Under the pieces are notes generated by a model, which saw only the letters and a list, made by a program, of their open reading frames with translations, did not search any database and was not told where the DNA came from. Shown piece by piece: positions 14,426 to 21,819 of a stretch of 22,825 nucleotides of DNA (its first letter is position 1; each line of letters begins with the position of its first letter). The stretch comes from DATJWY01 sp035500775 (GTDB taxonomy: Bacteria; Pseudomonadota; Alphaproteobacteria; Acetobacterales; Acetobacteraceae): contig DATJWY010000246.1 in assembly GCA_035500775.1 (NCBI GenBank), positions 1-22,825 of the forward strand, read 5' to 3'. The position numbers and the translations under genes are program-made.

Positions 14426-14665
14426 TCAGGCCGCTTTCTGCTTTTCGATATAGTCGATCGCATCCTTCACGGTGCTGATCTTCTCGGCCGCGTCTTCCGG
14501 GATCTCGACCCCGAACGCTTCCTCGAAGGCCATCACCAACTCGACGGTATCGAGGCTGTCGGCGCCCAGATCGTCGATGAAGGAGGCTTCCGGCGTCACC
14601 TTGCTCTCCTCGACGCCCAGATGCTCCACAACGATCTTCTTAACCTTCTCGGCGATCTCGCTCAT
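14426..14665 (-). CDS. acpP: Acyl carrier protein
   Basis: Carries growing acyl chains on a 4'-phosphopantetheine arm. 79 aa, very acidic, canonical. The prosthetic group attaches at Ser37 in GADSLDTVEL. ATG 14665 starts the usual MSEIAEKVKKIV; the bases before it are A-rich (AGAAAAA) with no strong Shine-Dalgarno. Placed directly upstream of fabF, which is the usual order. Confidence 0.98.
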   Translation of the reverse strand: MSEIAEKVKKIVVEHLGVEESKVTPEASFIDDLGADSLDTVELVMAFEEAFGVEIPEDAAEKISTVKDAIDYIEKQKAA

Positions 14666-14790
14666 TTTTTCTGGATCCCTGTCTGCCGGTTTGGCGCACG
14701 CGTTAACAAATTCGTCCCTTACCGGTGTTGTCCCGCCGGGCAGACCCGATCGGAGCCGAAGACCCCCGCTCCGGACGAAGCAGCGGGGCG

Positions 14791-14818
14791 ATTAGCATGG
14801 TTCTCCCCGGGCCGCCAA
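14791..14818 (-). promoter_or_regulatory. Candidate promoter of acpP-fabF in the 316-bp fabG-acpP gap
   Basis: On the minus strand TTGGCG (14818-14813), 16 nt, GCTAAT (14796-14791) matches four of six bases in each box. It would give a leader of about 120 nt for acpP. Immediately downstream the leader can fold CCCCGCT (14764-14770) with AGCGGGG (14782-14788). The rest of the gap (14666-14981) shows no ORF and no T-tract terminator for fabG. Assignment is by eye. Confidence 0.35.
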
Positions 14819-14981
14819 GGTAACCAAGTCATCTCTTGGGCAAAGGTGTGGCGGCTCGATGACAACACGTATCTTCCGCGCCGCGCAACGCGCCCCCGGA
14901 AGGCCGGTTGCGTGGCGAGGAAGGAAGGTTTTTTCAAAGACTTAAAGCCTGAGGCGCGGATGCTGAGCGGAAAATGCCGCG

Positions 14982-15719
14982 TCAGCGCATCGCCATGCCG
15001 CCATTGACGTGAATCGTGGCGCCGGTAACCCAGGAAGCCTGGTCCGAGGCCAGATAGAGCACGGCGGCGGCGACATCCTCCGGCCGGCCCATGCGGCCGA
15101 GCGGGATATTGGCGATCAGGCGGGCGCGCTGCTCCTCGTTCAGGGCGTGGGTCATCGCCGTTTCGATGAAGCCGGGCGCGACCGCGTTCACGGTCACGCC
15201 GCGCGAGGCGACTTCCTGCGCCAGCGCCCGGGTCATGCCCTCGAGTCCCGCCTTGGCGGCGGCGTAATTGGCCTGGCCGGGATTACCGGTGGAGCCAACA
15301 ATACTCGAAATATTCACGATTCGCCCGGCGCGCCGGCGCAGCATGCCGCGCAGCGCGGCGCGGGAGAGGCGGAACGGCGCGGTCAGGTCCACGTCGAGCA
15401 CGGCGGACCAGTCCTCGTCCTTCATCCGCAGCGCCAGCGTGTCGCGCGTGAGGCCGGCATTGTTCACCAGGACATGCAGGGGCCCGGCGGTCGCTTCCAC
15501 GGCGGCGATCAGCGAATCGGGCGCGGCGGCCTCCTGCAGATTCGCCGGGAAGATCAGCGCCCGGTCGCCAAGTTCGTCGGCGAGGGCGGTCAGCGCGTCC
15601 TGCCGCGTGCCGGAAAGGGCCACCAAGGCCCCCTGGGCGTGCAGGATGCGTGCGATCGCGGCACCAATACCGCCGGAGGCGCCCGTGATGAGCGCCGTCT
15701 TCCCGTCCAGCCTGAACAT
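14982..15719 (-). CDS. fabG: 3-oxoacyl-ACP reductase
   Basis: NADPH-dependent reduction of beta-ketoacyl-ACP in each elongation round. 245 aa. Cofactor motif TGASGGIG (12-19), NNAG (86-89), Ser139, Tyr152 and Lys156 (GQANYAAAKAG), and the FabG ending (ASWVTGATIHVNGGMAM). Oddity: the Asn of the SDR Asn-Ser-Tyr-Lys tetrad, usually in '..VNLT..', reads Asp111 here (VLDVDLTAPF; codon GAC). ATG 15719 has AGAGGT six bases upstream. It lies 98 bp after fabD and 316 bp before acpP, all on the same strand. Confidence 0.96.
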   Translation of the reverse strand: MFRLDGKTALITGASGGIGAAIARILHAQGALVALSGTRQDALTALADELGDRALIFPANLQEAAAPDSLIAAVEATAGPLHVLVNNAGLTRDTLALRMKDEDWSAVLDVDLTAPFRLSRAALRGMLRRRAGRIVNISSIVGSTGNPGQANYAAAKAGLEGMTRALAQEVASRGVTVNAVAPGFIETAMTHALNEEQRARLIANIPLGRMGRPEDVAAAVLYLASDQASWVTGATIHVNGGMAMR

Positions 15720-15817
15720 TGAATACCTCTCGGCTTGCGCCTCTCGACAGGGGACCGCGACACCGGCGGGAGAGGCCCCTGCCGCGTCGCGGTCCGGGTT
15801 CCCGCCGGTCCGGCGTG

Positions 15818-16789
15818 TCAGAGTGTCTTGAGCAATTCCTCGATCTCCGCCGGCGTGCCGGCGGAGGCGGTGGCGGCGTCGGGGGCGATGCGCCGGACCA
15901 GGCCGGTGAGCACCTTGCCGGCGCCGAGTTCAATGAAGCTGGTCACGCCCATGCCGACCGCGGCCTGCACGCTCTCCCGCCACCGTACCGTGCCGGTCAC
16001 CTGGCGCACCAGCAGGTCGCGGATGACATCGGCCTCGGTGGCCTTGGCGGCGGTGACATTGGCGATCAGCGGCACCGCGGGCGGCAGCAGCGTCGCCGTG
16101 GCCAGCGCCTCCGCCATCGCATCGGCGGCAGGCGCCATCAGGGCGCAATGGAAGGGGGCGGAAACCGGCAGCAGCATGGCGCGCTTGACGCCGCGCGACT
16201 TGGCCAGCTCGACCGCGCGTTCAACCGCGCTCTTGTTGCCGGAGATCACGACCTGGCCGCCGCCATTGTCGTTCGCGCTCTCGACCACCTCGCGCCGGTC
16301 CGGCTGGCCTTCCTGGCGCAGCACGGTGGCCTCGGCGCAGATCTCCTGCGCCTGCGCGAACTCAACGCCGAGCAGCGCCGCCATGGCGCCGGCCCCGGGC
16401 GGCACCGCGGCCTGCATCGCCCGCCCGCGCAGGCGGAGCAGGCGCGCCGCCTCGGCGACCGAGAGGCTGCCGGCGGCGGTCAGCGCGCTGTATTCGCCAA
16501 GCGAGTGTCCGGCGACGAGGGCCGCGCGATCGGCGAGGCGGAAGCCGCCCTCCCGCTCCAGCACCCGCAGCACGGCGAGGGACATCGCCATGAGCGCCGG
16601 CTGGGTGTTTTCCGTCAGGGTCAGCTCGTCGGCCGGCCCTTCGAACATCAGCTTCGAGAGGCGCTGGCCGAGGGTCTCGTCCACCTCCTCGAAGACTTCG
16701 CGGGCGGCGGCGAAGGCAGCGGCGAGATCCCGGCCCATGCCGACGGACTGGCTGCCCTGACCGGGAAAGATGAAGGCATGGACGGGCAT
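15818..16789 (-). CDS. fabD: Malonyl-CoA:ACP transacylase
   Basis: Loads malonyl groups onto ACP. 323 aa, normal length. N-terminal FIFPGQGSQ; nucleophile Ser96 in GHSLGEYSAL; the carboxylate-binding arginine in RLRGRAMQ (121); His214 in VSAPFHCALM; QVTGTVRWRESV and FIELGAGKVLTGL near the end. ATG 16789; the bases before it have only a weak GGAA. First gene of the minus-strand fatty-acid cluster, divergent from rpsF. Confidence 0.97.
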   Translation of the reverse strand: MPVHAFIFPGQGSQSVGMGRDLAAAFAAAREVFEEVDETLGQRLSKLMFEGPADELTLTENTQPALMAMSLAVLRVLEREGGFRLADRAALVAGHSLGEYSALTAAGSLSVAEAARLLRLRGRAMQAAVPPGAGAMAALLGVEFAQAQEICAEATVLRQEGQPDRREVVESANDNGGGQVVISGNKSAVERAVELAKSRGVKRAMLLPVSAPFHCALMAPAADAMAEALATATLLPPAVPLIANVTAAKATEADVIRDLLVRQVTGTVRWRESVQAAVGMGVTSFIELGAGKVLTGLVRRIAPDAATASAGTPAEIEELLKTL

Positions 16790-17116
16790 GGAGGTTTCGT
16801 TCCGGTTGAACTGGCGCGGGGGTATGCCGCCCGGGGCGAGGTGCTGTCAATGCGGGGGCGGCAGGTGAACGATACCCTGGCGGGACTCTCCTCTACTTGC
16901 AAGCCGGGAGAACGGCCGGAATTCTTCGTCGCATGGGCAATCATCCGTGTTCCTGATCGGGGCGCCCCGGCATTGGCGCCGGCGTGGGAAAGGCTTGCCA
17001 GCTCCGTGCCGATATGCTTTAGGCCGCCCCTTCCCTGCCGGGACGTGGCATCGCCCCGGCTATGCCTGCTTGCCTGATCCCCGGGCAAGGGGCCGAACCA
17101 GCCACAGGGAGCACTC
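16790..17116 (+). promoter_or_regulatory. Divergent fabD-rpsF control region with candidate rpsF promoter and leader hairpin
   Basis: 327 bp without a gene. A plus-strand TTGCCA (16995-17000), 17 nt, TTTAGG (17018-17023) could be the ribosomal-protein promoter: good -35, poor -10. The leader folds CTTGCC (17069-17074) with GGCAAG (17084-17089) around a nine-base loop, and CCGAACC follows at 17093-17099. Many bacteria regulate rpsF by an S6:S18-binding leader with a conserved CCG element, so this may be its counterpart, but I cannot match the full motif. GGGAG at 17107-17111 is the rpsF Shine-Dalgarno. Confidence 0.35.
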
Positions 17117-17572
17117 ATGCCACTTTATGAATGCGTGCTGATCGCACGCAATGACGTCACGCAGCAGCAGGTCGAGAGCGTCGCCGACCAGATCACCACC
17201 CAGCTCGAGGGCGAGGGCGGTGCGGTCAAGAAGCGCGAGTACTGGGGTCTGCGCAGCCTGGCCTACCGGATCAAGAAGAACCGGAAGGGCCATTACATGC
17301 TGCTCGGCCTGGAAGCGGCGCCCGCCTCGCTCAACGAGGTTGAGCGTCAGCTGCGGCTGAACGAGGACATCCTCCGCTTCATGACGATCCGCATCGATGC
17401 GATCGACGAGGCGCCGTCCGCCGTGCTTACCCGCAAGTCCGACGACCGCGAGCGCGGCTTCCGCGGGCCGAAGCCGGCCGGGCGCTTCGAGAGCGGCCGC
17501 CGCCGCGGCTTCGATGACCGTGAGGAATACCGCGCCCGCGGAAGCGAAGGCGCCGAAGGGGGCGAGGAGTAA
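17117..17572 (+). CDS. rpsF: 30S ribosomal protein S6
   Basis: Primary rRNA-binding protein of the 30S platform and partner of S18. 151 aa: a standard S6 core (MPLYECVLIARNDV..., REYWGLRSLAYRIKKNRKGHYMLL, DILRFMTIRID) to about residue 96. An Arg/Gly-rich charged tail (about 105-151, RERGFRGPK..GRRRGFDDREEYRARG) follows and ends in an acidic stretch. The tail makes it somewhat longer than the E. coli protein, and such tails are common in alphaproteobacteria. Start set by GGGAG six bases upstream. First of three co-directional ribosomal genes; rpsR begins 6 nt later. Confidence 0.98.
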   Translation: MPLYECVLIARNDVTQQQVESVADQITTQLEGEGGAVKKREYWGLRSLAYRIKKNRKGHYMLLGLEAAPASLNEVERQLRLNEDILRFMTIRIDAIDEAPSAVLTRKSDDRERGFRGPKPAGRFESGRRRGFDDREEYRARGSEGAEGGEE

Positions 17573-17578
17573 GCCAGC

Positions 17579-17881
17579 ATGTCCGACCGCACTTTTGATC
17601 GCGCCGGTGAGCCGGCCTCCGACGTCAATCCCGCCGCGCGGCGCACCGCCGTCGGCGCCCGCCGCCCGTTCTATCGCCGCCGCAAGTCCTGCCCGTTCTC
17701 CGGCCCGAACGCGCCGAAGATCGACTACAAGGACGTGCGTCTGCTCTCCCGCTTCCTCTCGGAGCGCGGCAAGATCGTGCCGAGCCGCATCACCGCCGTC
17801 TCGGCCAAGAAGCAGCGTGAGCTCGCGCAGGCGATCAAGCGCGCCCGCTTCCTGGCGCTGCTGCCCTACATCGTGAGCTGA
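17579..17881 (+). CDS. rpsR: 30S ribosomal protein S18
   Basis: Binds S6 on the 30S platform. 100 aa; the core RRPFYRRRKSCPFSG...IDYKDVRLLSRFLSERGKIVPSRIT is canonical and includes the conserved Cys of the family. There is an N-terminal extension of about 25 residues relative to E. coli S18. The ATG at 17579 has GGAG nine bases upstream, inside the rpsF stop region, indicating coupled translation. Confidence 0.98.
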   Translation: MSDRTFDRAGEPASDVNPAARRTAVGARRPFYRRRKSCPFSGPNAPKIDYKDVRLLSRFLSERGKIVPSRITAVSAKKQRELAQAIKRARFLALLPYIVS

Positions 17882-17894
17882 GGAGCAGAGAGCT

Positions 17895-18476
17895 ATGGCC
17901 ACCGTTGAACTGATCCTGCTCCAGCGGGTCGAGAAGCTGGGGCAGATGGGCGACCTGGTCCGGGTGCGCCCCGGCTACGCGCGCAACTTCCTGCTGCCGC
18001 AGAAGCGGGCGATCCGCGCCAGCAAGGACAATCTCGCGAAGTTCGAGCAGCAGCGCGTGCAGCTTGAGGCCCTGAACATCAAGCGCCGCGAGGAAGCCGA
18101 GCGGCTCGCCGAGCGGATGGGCGGCCTCTCCGTCGTCATCATCCGTCAGGCGGGCGAGTCGGGCAGCCTCTACGGCTCCGTTTCCGGCCGCGACATCGCC
18201 GAGGCCGCGGCCGCGGCCGGCCTCACCATCAGCCGTCAGCAGGTGGTGCTTGAGCAGCCGATCAAGACCCTCGGTCTGTCGCGCGTGCGCGTGGTGCTGC
18301 ACCCGGAGGTCAGCCTCCCGGTGACGGTGAACGTGGCGCGTAGCCCGGAAGAGGCCGAGAAGCAGACTCGTGGCGAGGCCGTTGGCCTGGCCGCCGAGGA
18401 GGAAGAGGTCGAGGCCGCCGAGCTGTTCGAGGCCGGCGCGGCGCCGGGCGAGGGCGAGCAGCCGGAGATCGACTGA
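17895..18476 (+). CDS. rplI: 50S ribosomal protein L9
   Basis: Extended two-domain 23S rRNA-binding protein at the base of the L1 stalk. 193 aa. N-domain signature ELILLQRVEKLGQMGDLVRVRPGYARNFLLP, a connecting helix (about 45-75), then the C-domain with SLYGSVSGRDIAEA and the end of the fold near 150. The last 30 or so residues are an acidic tail (EEEEVEAAELFEAG...) beyond the E. coli length. Strong Shine-Dalgarno GAGGAG nine bases before ATG 17895; 13 nt after rpsR. Last gene before the terminator. Confidence 0.98.
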   Translation: MATVELILLQRVEKLGQMGDLVRVRPGYARNFLLPQKRAIRASKDNLAKFEQQRVQLEALNIKRREEAERLAERMGGLSVVIIRQAGESGSLYGSVSGRDIAEAAAAAGLTISRQQVVLEQPIKTLGLSRVRVVLHPEVSLPVTVNVARSPEEAEKQTRGEAVGLAAEEEEVEAAELFEAGAAPGEGEQPEID

Positions 18477-18483
18477 CCCATCG

Positions 18484-18505
18484 GGTCCGGGGGCAGCCCC
18501 GGACC
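18484..18505 (+). other. Stable hairpin just past rplI
   Basis: Perfect 9-bp stem GGTCCGGGG / CCCCGGACC with loop GCAG, beginning 8 bp after the rplI stop. No T-run follows; probably protects or pauses the transcript ahead of the true terminator at 18569. Confidence 0.55.
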
Positions 18506-18568
18506 GCCGGAGCATCGTTCAGCCGGGCCGGACCCGGCGCGGCTGACAGGTGTTCGCCAGAAGATACG

Positions 18569-18600
18569 GGCCGGGGCCTTGGGCTCCGGCCTTTTCTGTT
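18569..18600 (+). terminator. Rho-independent terminator of rpsF-rpsR-rplI
   Basis: Nine-pair GC stem GGCCGGGGC / GCTCCGGCC (one G-U pair), loop CTTGG, followed at once by TTTTCTGTT. The only textbook terminator in the window. Confidence 0.85.
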
Positions 18601-18731
18601 CGTGGCTGCCGCCTTTGGATCCCGCCGGGGGGGCAGCCTCCGGGCCTCGGATCGCGGCGCGGACGCAAGGCGGGCGCCGGCCGTGCCCCCTGCTTCCCGT
18701 TTCCCTCGCGTGTTTGCGATGCCGCAACCTT

Positions 18732-18761
18732 TTGACCGGATGCGGCTTCTTGCCCCATGCT
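18732..18761 (+). promoter_or_regulatory. Candidate cfa promoter inside the 316-bp rplI-cfa gap
   Basis: TTGACC (18732-18737), 18 nt, CATGCT (18756-18761). An inverted repeat GCCGCA (18721-18726) / TGCGGC (18741-18746) straddles the -35, as an operator might. Transcription would start near 18768, downstream of the ATG at 18757, which argues for the later cfa start. The rest of the gap between the terminator and this site (18601-18720) is GC-rich with nothing recognisable. Confidence 0.35.
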
Positions 18762-18792
18762 CATGGCGGTGCGCCATGAAAGCGGGGGTAAA

Positions 18793-20022
18793 GTGCGAAC
18801 CCTGTTGACCGCCATCCTCGACCGGATGATCCGCATCGGCACGCTGACCGTCCGTTTCCCTGACGGCACGATCAAGGTCTGTGCTGGCAAGCGCGCCGGT
18901 CCGAACGCCGGGTTCGTGATCAATGATGACGGGATCATCCGCGGGCTGATCCTCGATCCGGGCATGGCCTTCGGCGAGGGCTACATGGATGGCCGGCTCG
19001 CCCCGTATGACTGCACCCTGTACGAGGTGCTGGATCTGCTCTTCCTCAACATGGAGGAGGGCTGGTCGCACCCGATGGGAACGGTCCGCAACGCATTCGA
19101 GATGCTGTTCCGCCGGCTCGCGCAGTTCAACCCGGCCCGCCGCGCCCGCCGCAACGTCGCGCATCATTACGATTTGAACGGCCGGCTCTACAGCCTGTTC
19201 CTCGACCGCGACCGGCAATATTCCTGCGCCTATTTCCCGCGCGGCGACGAGACGCTGGAAGAGGCGCAGCGGCTGAAGAAGCGACATATCGCCGCCAAGC
19301 TGCGGCTCGACCGGCCGGACCTCACCGTGCTCGACATCGGCTCCGGCTGGGGCGGCATGGCGCTGATGCTCGCCCAGGAATACGGCGCCCATGTGACCGG
19401 GATTACCCTTTCCACCGAGCAGCTCGCCGAGGCGCGGGCGCGGGCGGCGGCGGCGGGGCTCGCCGACCGGGTGACGTTCGAGCTGATGGATTACCGGTCC
19501 ATGACCCAGCGTTTCGACCGCATCGTCTCGGTCGGCATGTTCGAGCATGTGGGGCTGGGGCATTACCGCACCTTCTTCGACGTGGTGCGGCGCTGCCTCG
19601 CCGATGACGGCGTTGCCCTCGTGCACGCGATTGGGCGCAGCCACGGCCCTGGCTCCACCAGCCCCTGGCTGGCCAAATACATCTTCCCTGGCGGCTACTC
19701 CCCCGCGCTTAGCGAGGTTTTCCGCGTGGTGGAGAAAAGCCGCCTGCTGGTCACGGATTGCGAGATCCTGCGCCTGCACTACGCCGAAACCCTGCGCCAG
19801 TGGCGCCGCCGCTTCGCCGCCAACTGTGACGCCATCGCGGCGCTCTATGACGAGCGGTTCTGCCGGATGTTCGAGTTCTATCTCTCCGGCTGCGAGCTGG
19901 CATTCCGCCATCAGGGGCACATGGTCTGGCAGATACAGCTGGCGCGGCAACACGCGGCCGTGCCGCTGACGCGCGACTACATCTACGAGGCGGAATATGC
20001 CCGGAGTCGCGCGCAGGCCTGA
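18793..20022 (+). CDS. cfa: Cyclopropane-fatty-acyl-phospholipid synthase
   Basis: Adds a methylene from S-adenosylmethionine across the double bond of unsaturated acyl chains in membrane phospholipids, a stress and stationary-phase adaptation. 409 aa from the start used. An N-terminal lipid-binding region is followed by NVAHHYDLNGRLYSLFLD and QYSCAYFPRGDETLEEAQ. The SAM motif VLDIGSGWGG lies at 179-188, then VTGITLS, VSVGMFEHVGLGHY and WLAKYIFPGGYSPALSE, all family hallmarks. Start: GTG 18793 has GGGGG four bases upstream and gives the usual length. An in-frame ATG at 18757 has no Shine-Dalgarno and would lie upstream of the candidate transcription start. It stands alone, convergent with the lipoprotein gene across repeat copy III. 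Confidence 0.95.
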   Translation: MRTLLTAILDRMIRIGTLTVRFPDGTIKVCAGKRAGPNAGFVINDDGIIRGLILDPGMAFGEGYMDGRLAPYDCTLYEVLDLLFLNMEEGWSHPMGTVRNAFEMLFRRLAQFNPARRARRNVAHHYDLNGRLYSLFLDRDRQYSCAYFPRGDETLEEAQRLKKRHIAAKLRLDRPDLTVLDIGSGWGGMALMLAQEYGAHVTGITLSTEQLAEARARAAAAGLADRVTFELMDYRSMTQRFDRIVSVGMFEHVGLGHYRTFFDVVRRCLADDGVALVHAIGRSHGPGSTSPWLAKYIFPGGYSPALSEVFRVVEKSRLLVTDCEILRLHYAETLRQWRRRFAANCDAIAALYDERFCRMFEFYLSGCELAFRHQGHMVWQIQLARQHAAVPLTRDYIYEAEYARSRAQA

Positions 20023-20047
20023 GCGGTTCTGGTCCGGCGGATCAGGC

Positions 20048-20095
20048 GAGGGGCGCTGCCCCTCGACCCCGCCAAAGGCTAAGCCTTTGGAATCC
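20048..20095. repeat. Double-hairpin repeat unit, copy III (single unit)
   Basis: GAGGGGC-GCT-GCCCCTC (20048-20064), linker GACCCCG, CCAAAGGC-TAA-GCCTTTGG (20072-20090), then AATCC. Same order, linker, second stem and AATCC tail as the left unit of copy II. No inverted partner is clear nearby. It lies between the convergent cfa and lipoprotein genes. Confidence 0.85.
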
Positions 20096-20158
20096 ATTAC
20101 TTAAGCAGAACGTCGTTCTGCGGTGTTATACCAACTGCCTTATTGATCGACCCATCTG

Positions 20159-20182
20159 AAAGGCCAGGGGCTTTCCCCGGCC
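20159..20182 (-). terminator. Hairpin terminator overlapping the lipoprotein stop codon
   Basis: On the minus strand the stop TAG runs straight into GGCCGGGG-AAAG-CCCC-T-GGCC and then TTT. The stem is strong with one bulge, but the T-run is short. The first G of the stem is the last base of the stop codon. Confidence 0.5.
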
Positions 20183-20931
20183 TAAAGCGTCGATTGTGAC
20201 GGCACGGCGGCGGTGGGCACCCAGCCTTTCTCCGCGCAGAACGTGCCGATCTCGACGGTGAGGGCATCGGCCAGCTGGTCGCCCTGGCCGGCGGCGCCAG
20301 TGCGCGCCCGCCGGGTCGGCACGCCGGCGGCGAGGCCCAGCGCTTCCTGCGCGCCGTCCAGCTCGATCCCCGGCAGGGTGCCGGCGGTGGAACTGGCCTG
20401 GTATGCTTGCAGCAGGTGCGGGCTGCCATCCGCCGGGTTGGTGTAGATCAGTTTCACGCGCGCCCGCACCTCGCCCCGCGCGCCGTTACCGGAACCGTCC
20501 ACGGCGAGGATGCGGCCGACGATCACCAGATCCCCCTTGCCGGCGGCGTGGGCGGAGGCGTGCCATGCGGGCAGCCCCATGCCACGCAGCCGGAGCACGA
20601 GCGTGTCGGCGACCGCATTCTGCACCGCGGCGGCGACGCTGCGGCGAATCATGCCAGGATCGGCATCGCCATCGGCGGTGCTGCTCACCAGCGCGTCGCG
20701 TTCGAGTCGCACCGCGCCCGGATCCGCCGCGAACAGGGTAACGATGATGTGCGCCGGCCGGGCCGGCGCCGGGGCAGCCGCCTGGGGCGAGACGCCGGGG
20801 TGGGGCGCCGGGTCGGCTGAGTGCCGCAGGACCGGGGCGCAGCCGGTCAGGAGCAGGAGCGTGGCCGCGACGCGGGGGAACTGGCCGCGGACCCGTCTGG
20901 GGCGCCCCGTGAGATCGGTTCTTTCACCCAT
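20182..20931 (-). CDS. Putative outer-membrane lipoprotein, DUF4410-like
   Basis: 249 aa. After a basic N-terminus the hydrophobic run VAATLLLLTGC is a lipobox; cleavage before Cys31 and lipidation are expected. The residue after Cys is Ala, so outer-membrane sorting is likely. The mature part (after an Ala/Pro-rich linker) has HIIVTLFAADPGAVRLERDAL, AVQNAVADTLVLRLRGMGL and GDLVIVGRILAVDGSGNGARG. This pattern recalls the DUF4410 group of uncharacterised lipoproteins, but I hold that loosely. Start: ATG 20931 places the lipobox well; the frame is open to 20988. A GGAG lies 15 nt upstream, too far to be sure. Function unknown. Confidence 0.72.
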   Translation of the reverse strand: MGERTDLTGRPRRVRGQFPRVAATLLLLTGCAPVLRHSADPAPHPGVSPQAAAPAPARPAHIIVTLFAADPGAVRLERDALVSSTADGDADPGMIRRSVAAAVQNAVADTLVLRLRGMGLPAWHASAHAAGKGDLVIVGRILAVDGSGNGARGEVRARVKLIYTNPADGSPHLLQAYQASSTAGTLPGIELDGAQEALGLAAGVPTRRARTGAAGQGDQLADALTVEIGTFCAEKGWVPTAAVPSQSTL

Positions 20932-21087
20932 TGGGATCGTGTCTGTCTCCTCCGGCGCTACGATTGCGGCCGGCGGGGGCGGTGGCAAGAGCGAATCGGT
21001 CCGCCCCTCCGCCGCCCAGGGCCAACCCGGCGCGCGAGGCCACCGGCCAAGAGCACTGGACGAGCCATCGCTTTGCGGCCGGTGGCG

Positions 21088-21663
21088 TCAGTCCCGCCGG
21101 TACACGCCGGTCAGACGGCCGTAGGCGAGGATATGCGAGCGGATGGTTCGCATCAGCAGGGTGCGGCCGGGCGTGTGCGCGAAGCGCGGCACGAAGTCGA
21201 GCGCGAAGAGTTGGAAGGCGTAGCGATGCGGGCCGTGGCCGGGCATGGGCGAGGGCGCCATCCAGCCGGGGCGGGTGAGGGAATTGCGTCCGGCGCTGAA
21301 GCCGAGCGGCGCCGGACCGGTGAGGCGCTTCGGCAAGGCGCCTTCCGGCAATCCGCCGAGATGCGGCGGAATGCCGTGGAGGACGGCGTGCACCAGCGGG
21401 CGGGGGAAGGGGGCATCCGCGTCCTCCACCAGCAGGGCCAGGGATTTCGCCGTGGCCGGCACACTCTCCCAGCCGAGCGGCGGGAACAGGCCCTCGCCAT
21501 CCTGCGTGTAGCGCGCCGGAATCTGGCCGCCATCGGTGAAGGCGGGGCTCGTGACCCGCAATGTCCGGGGCACGCTGCGCAGCCGGCTGCTGGCCAGCGC
21601 GCCGATGCCGGGCCGGACATTCCGCAGCGCCTGGCCGATTTTGCTCGCGACCCCTTCGATCAT
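21088..21663 (-). CDS. YbhB/YbcL-type phosphatidylethanolamine-binding family protein
   Basis: 191 aa. The PEBP fold is recognisable from LRVTSPAFTDGGQIPARYTQDGEGLFPPLGWESVP, SLALLVEDADAP and HAVLHGIPP. The ligand-pocket elements (Asp-x-Asp-x-Pro and the following His) are present, while the usual SPPL reads FPPL. No signal peptide is visible; about 35 N-terminal residues precede the fold. Later NSLTRPGWMAPSPMPGHGPHRYAFQLFAL fits the family's C-terminal half. Bacterial PEBP roles are poorly known. ATG 21663 is the first start in frame; it has a G-rich stretch upstream. It lies on the same strand as the lipoprotein gene (156 bp) and rsmA (156 bp), perhaps loosely co-transcribed. Confidence 0.88.
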   Translation of the reverse strand: MIEGVASKIGQALRNVRPGIGALASSRLRSVPRTLRVTSPAFTDGGQIPARYTQDGEGLFPPLGWESVPATAKSLALLVEDADAPFPRPLVHAVLHGIPPHLGGLPEGALPKRLTGPAPLGFSAGRNSLTRPGWMAPSPMPGHGPHRYAFQLFALDFVPRFAHTPGRTLLMRTIRSHILAYGRLTGVYRRD

Positions 21664-21819
21664 GCACGCCCCGCCTATCTGTCCCGGGGCCAGACGATGC
21701 CGGCCGGTCCCGCCCGTGGACGCGGCCGGAGACTAGAGCAACATCCGCCGGGCTGGAATGAGCCGGACCGAGAAAGTTTTGTGCCAAAACAGGGGGGTAG
21801 AACGGTCGCGTCGGGCGGT

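Noticed and set aside
15719..17077. Plus-strand open frame opposite fabD (452 codons)
   Set aside because: Antisense to canonical FabD and continues into the rpsF control region; no recognisable protein.
18310..20097. Long minus-strand open frame opposite rplI and cfa (595 codons)
   Set aside because: Spans two well-supported genes and a terminator on the other strand; composition is that of an antisense frame.
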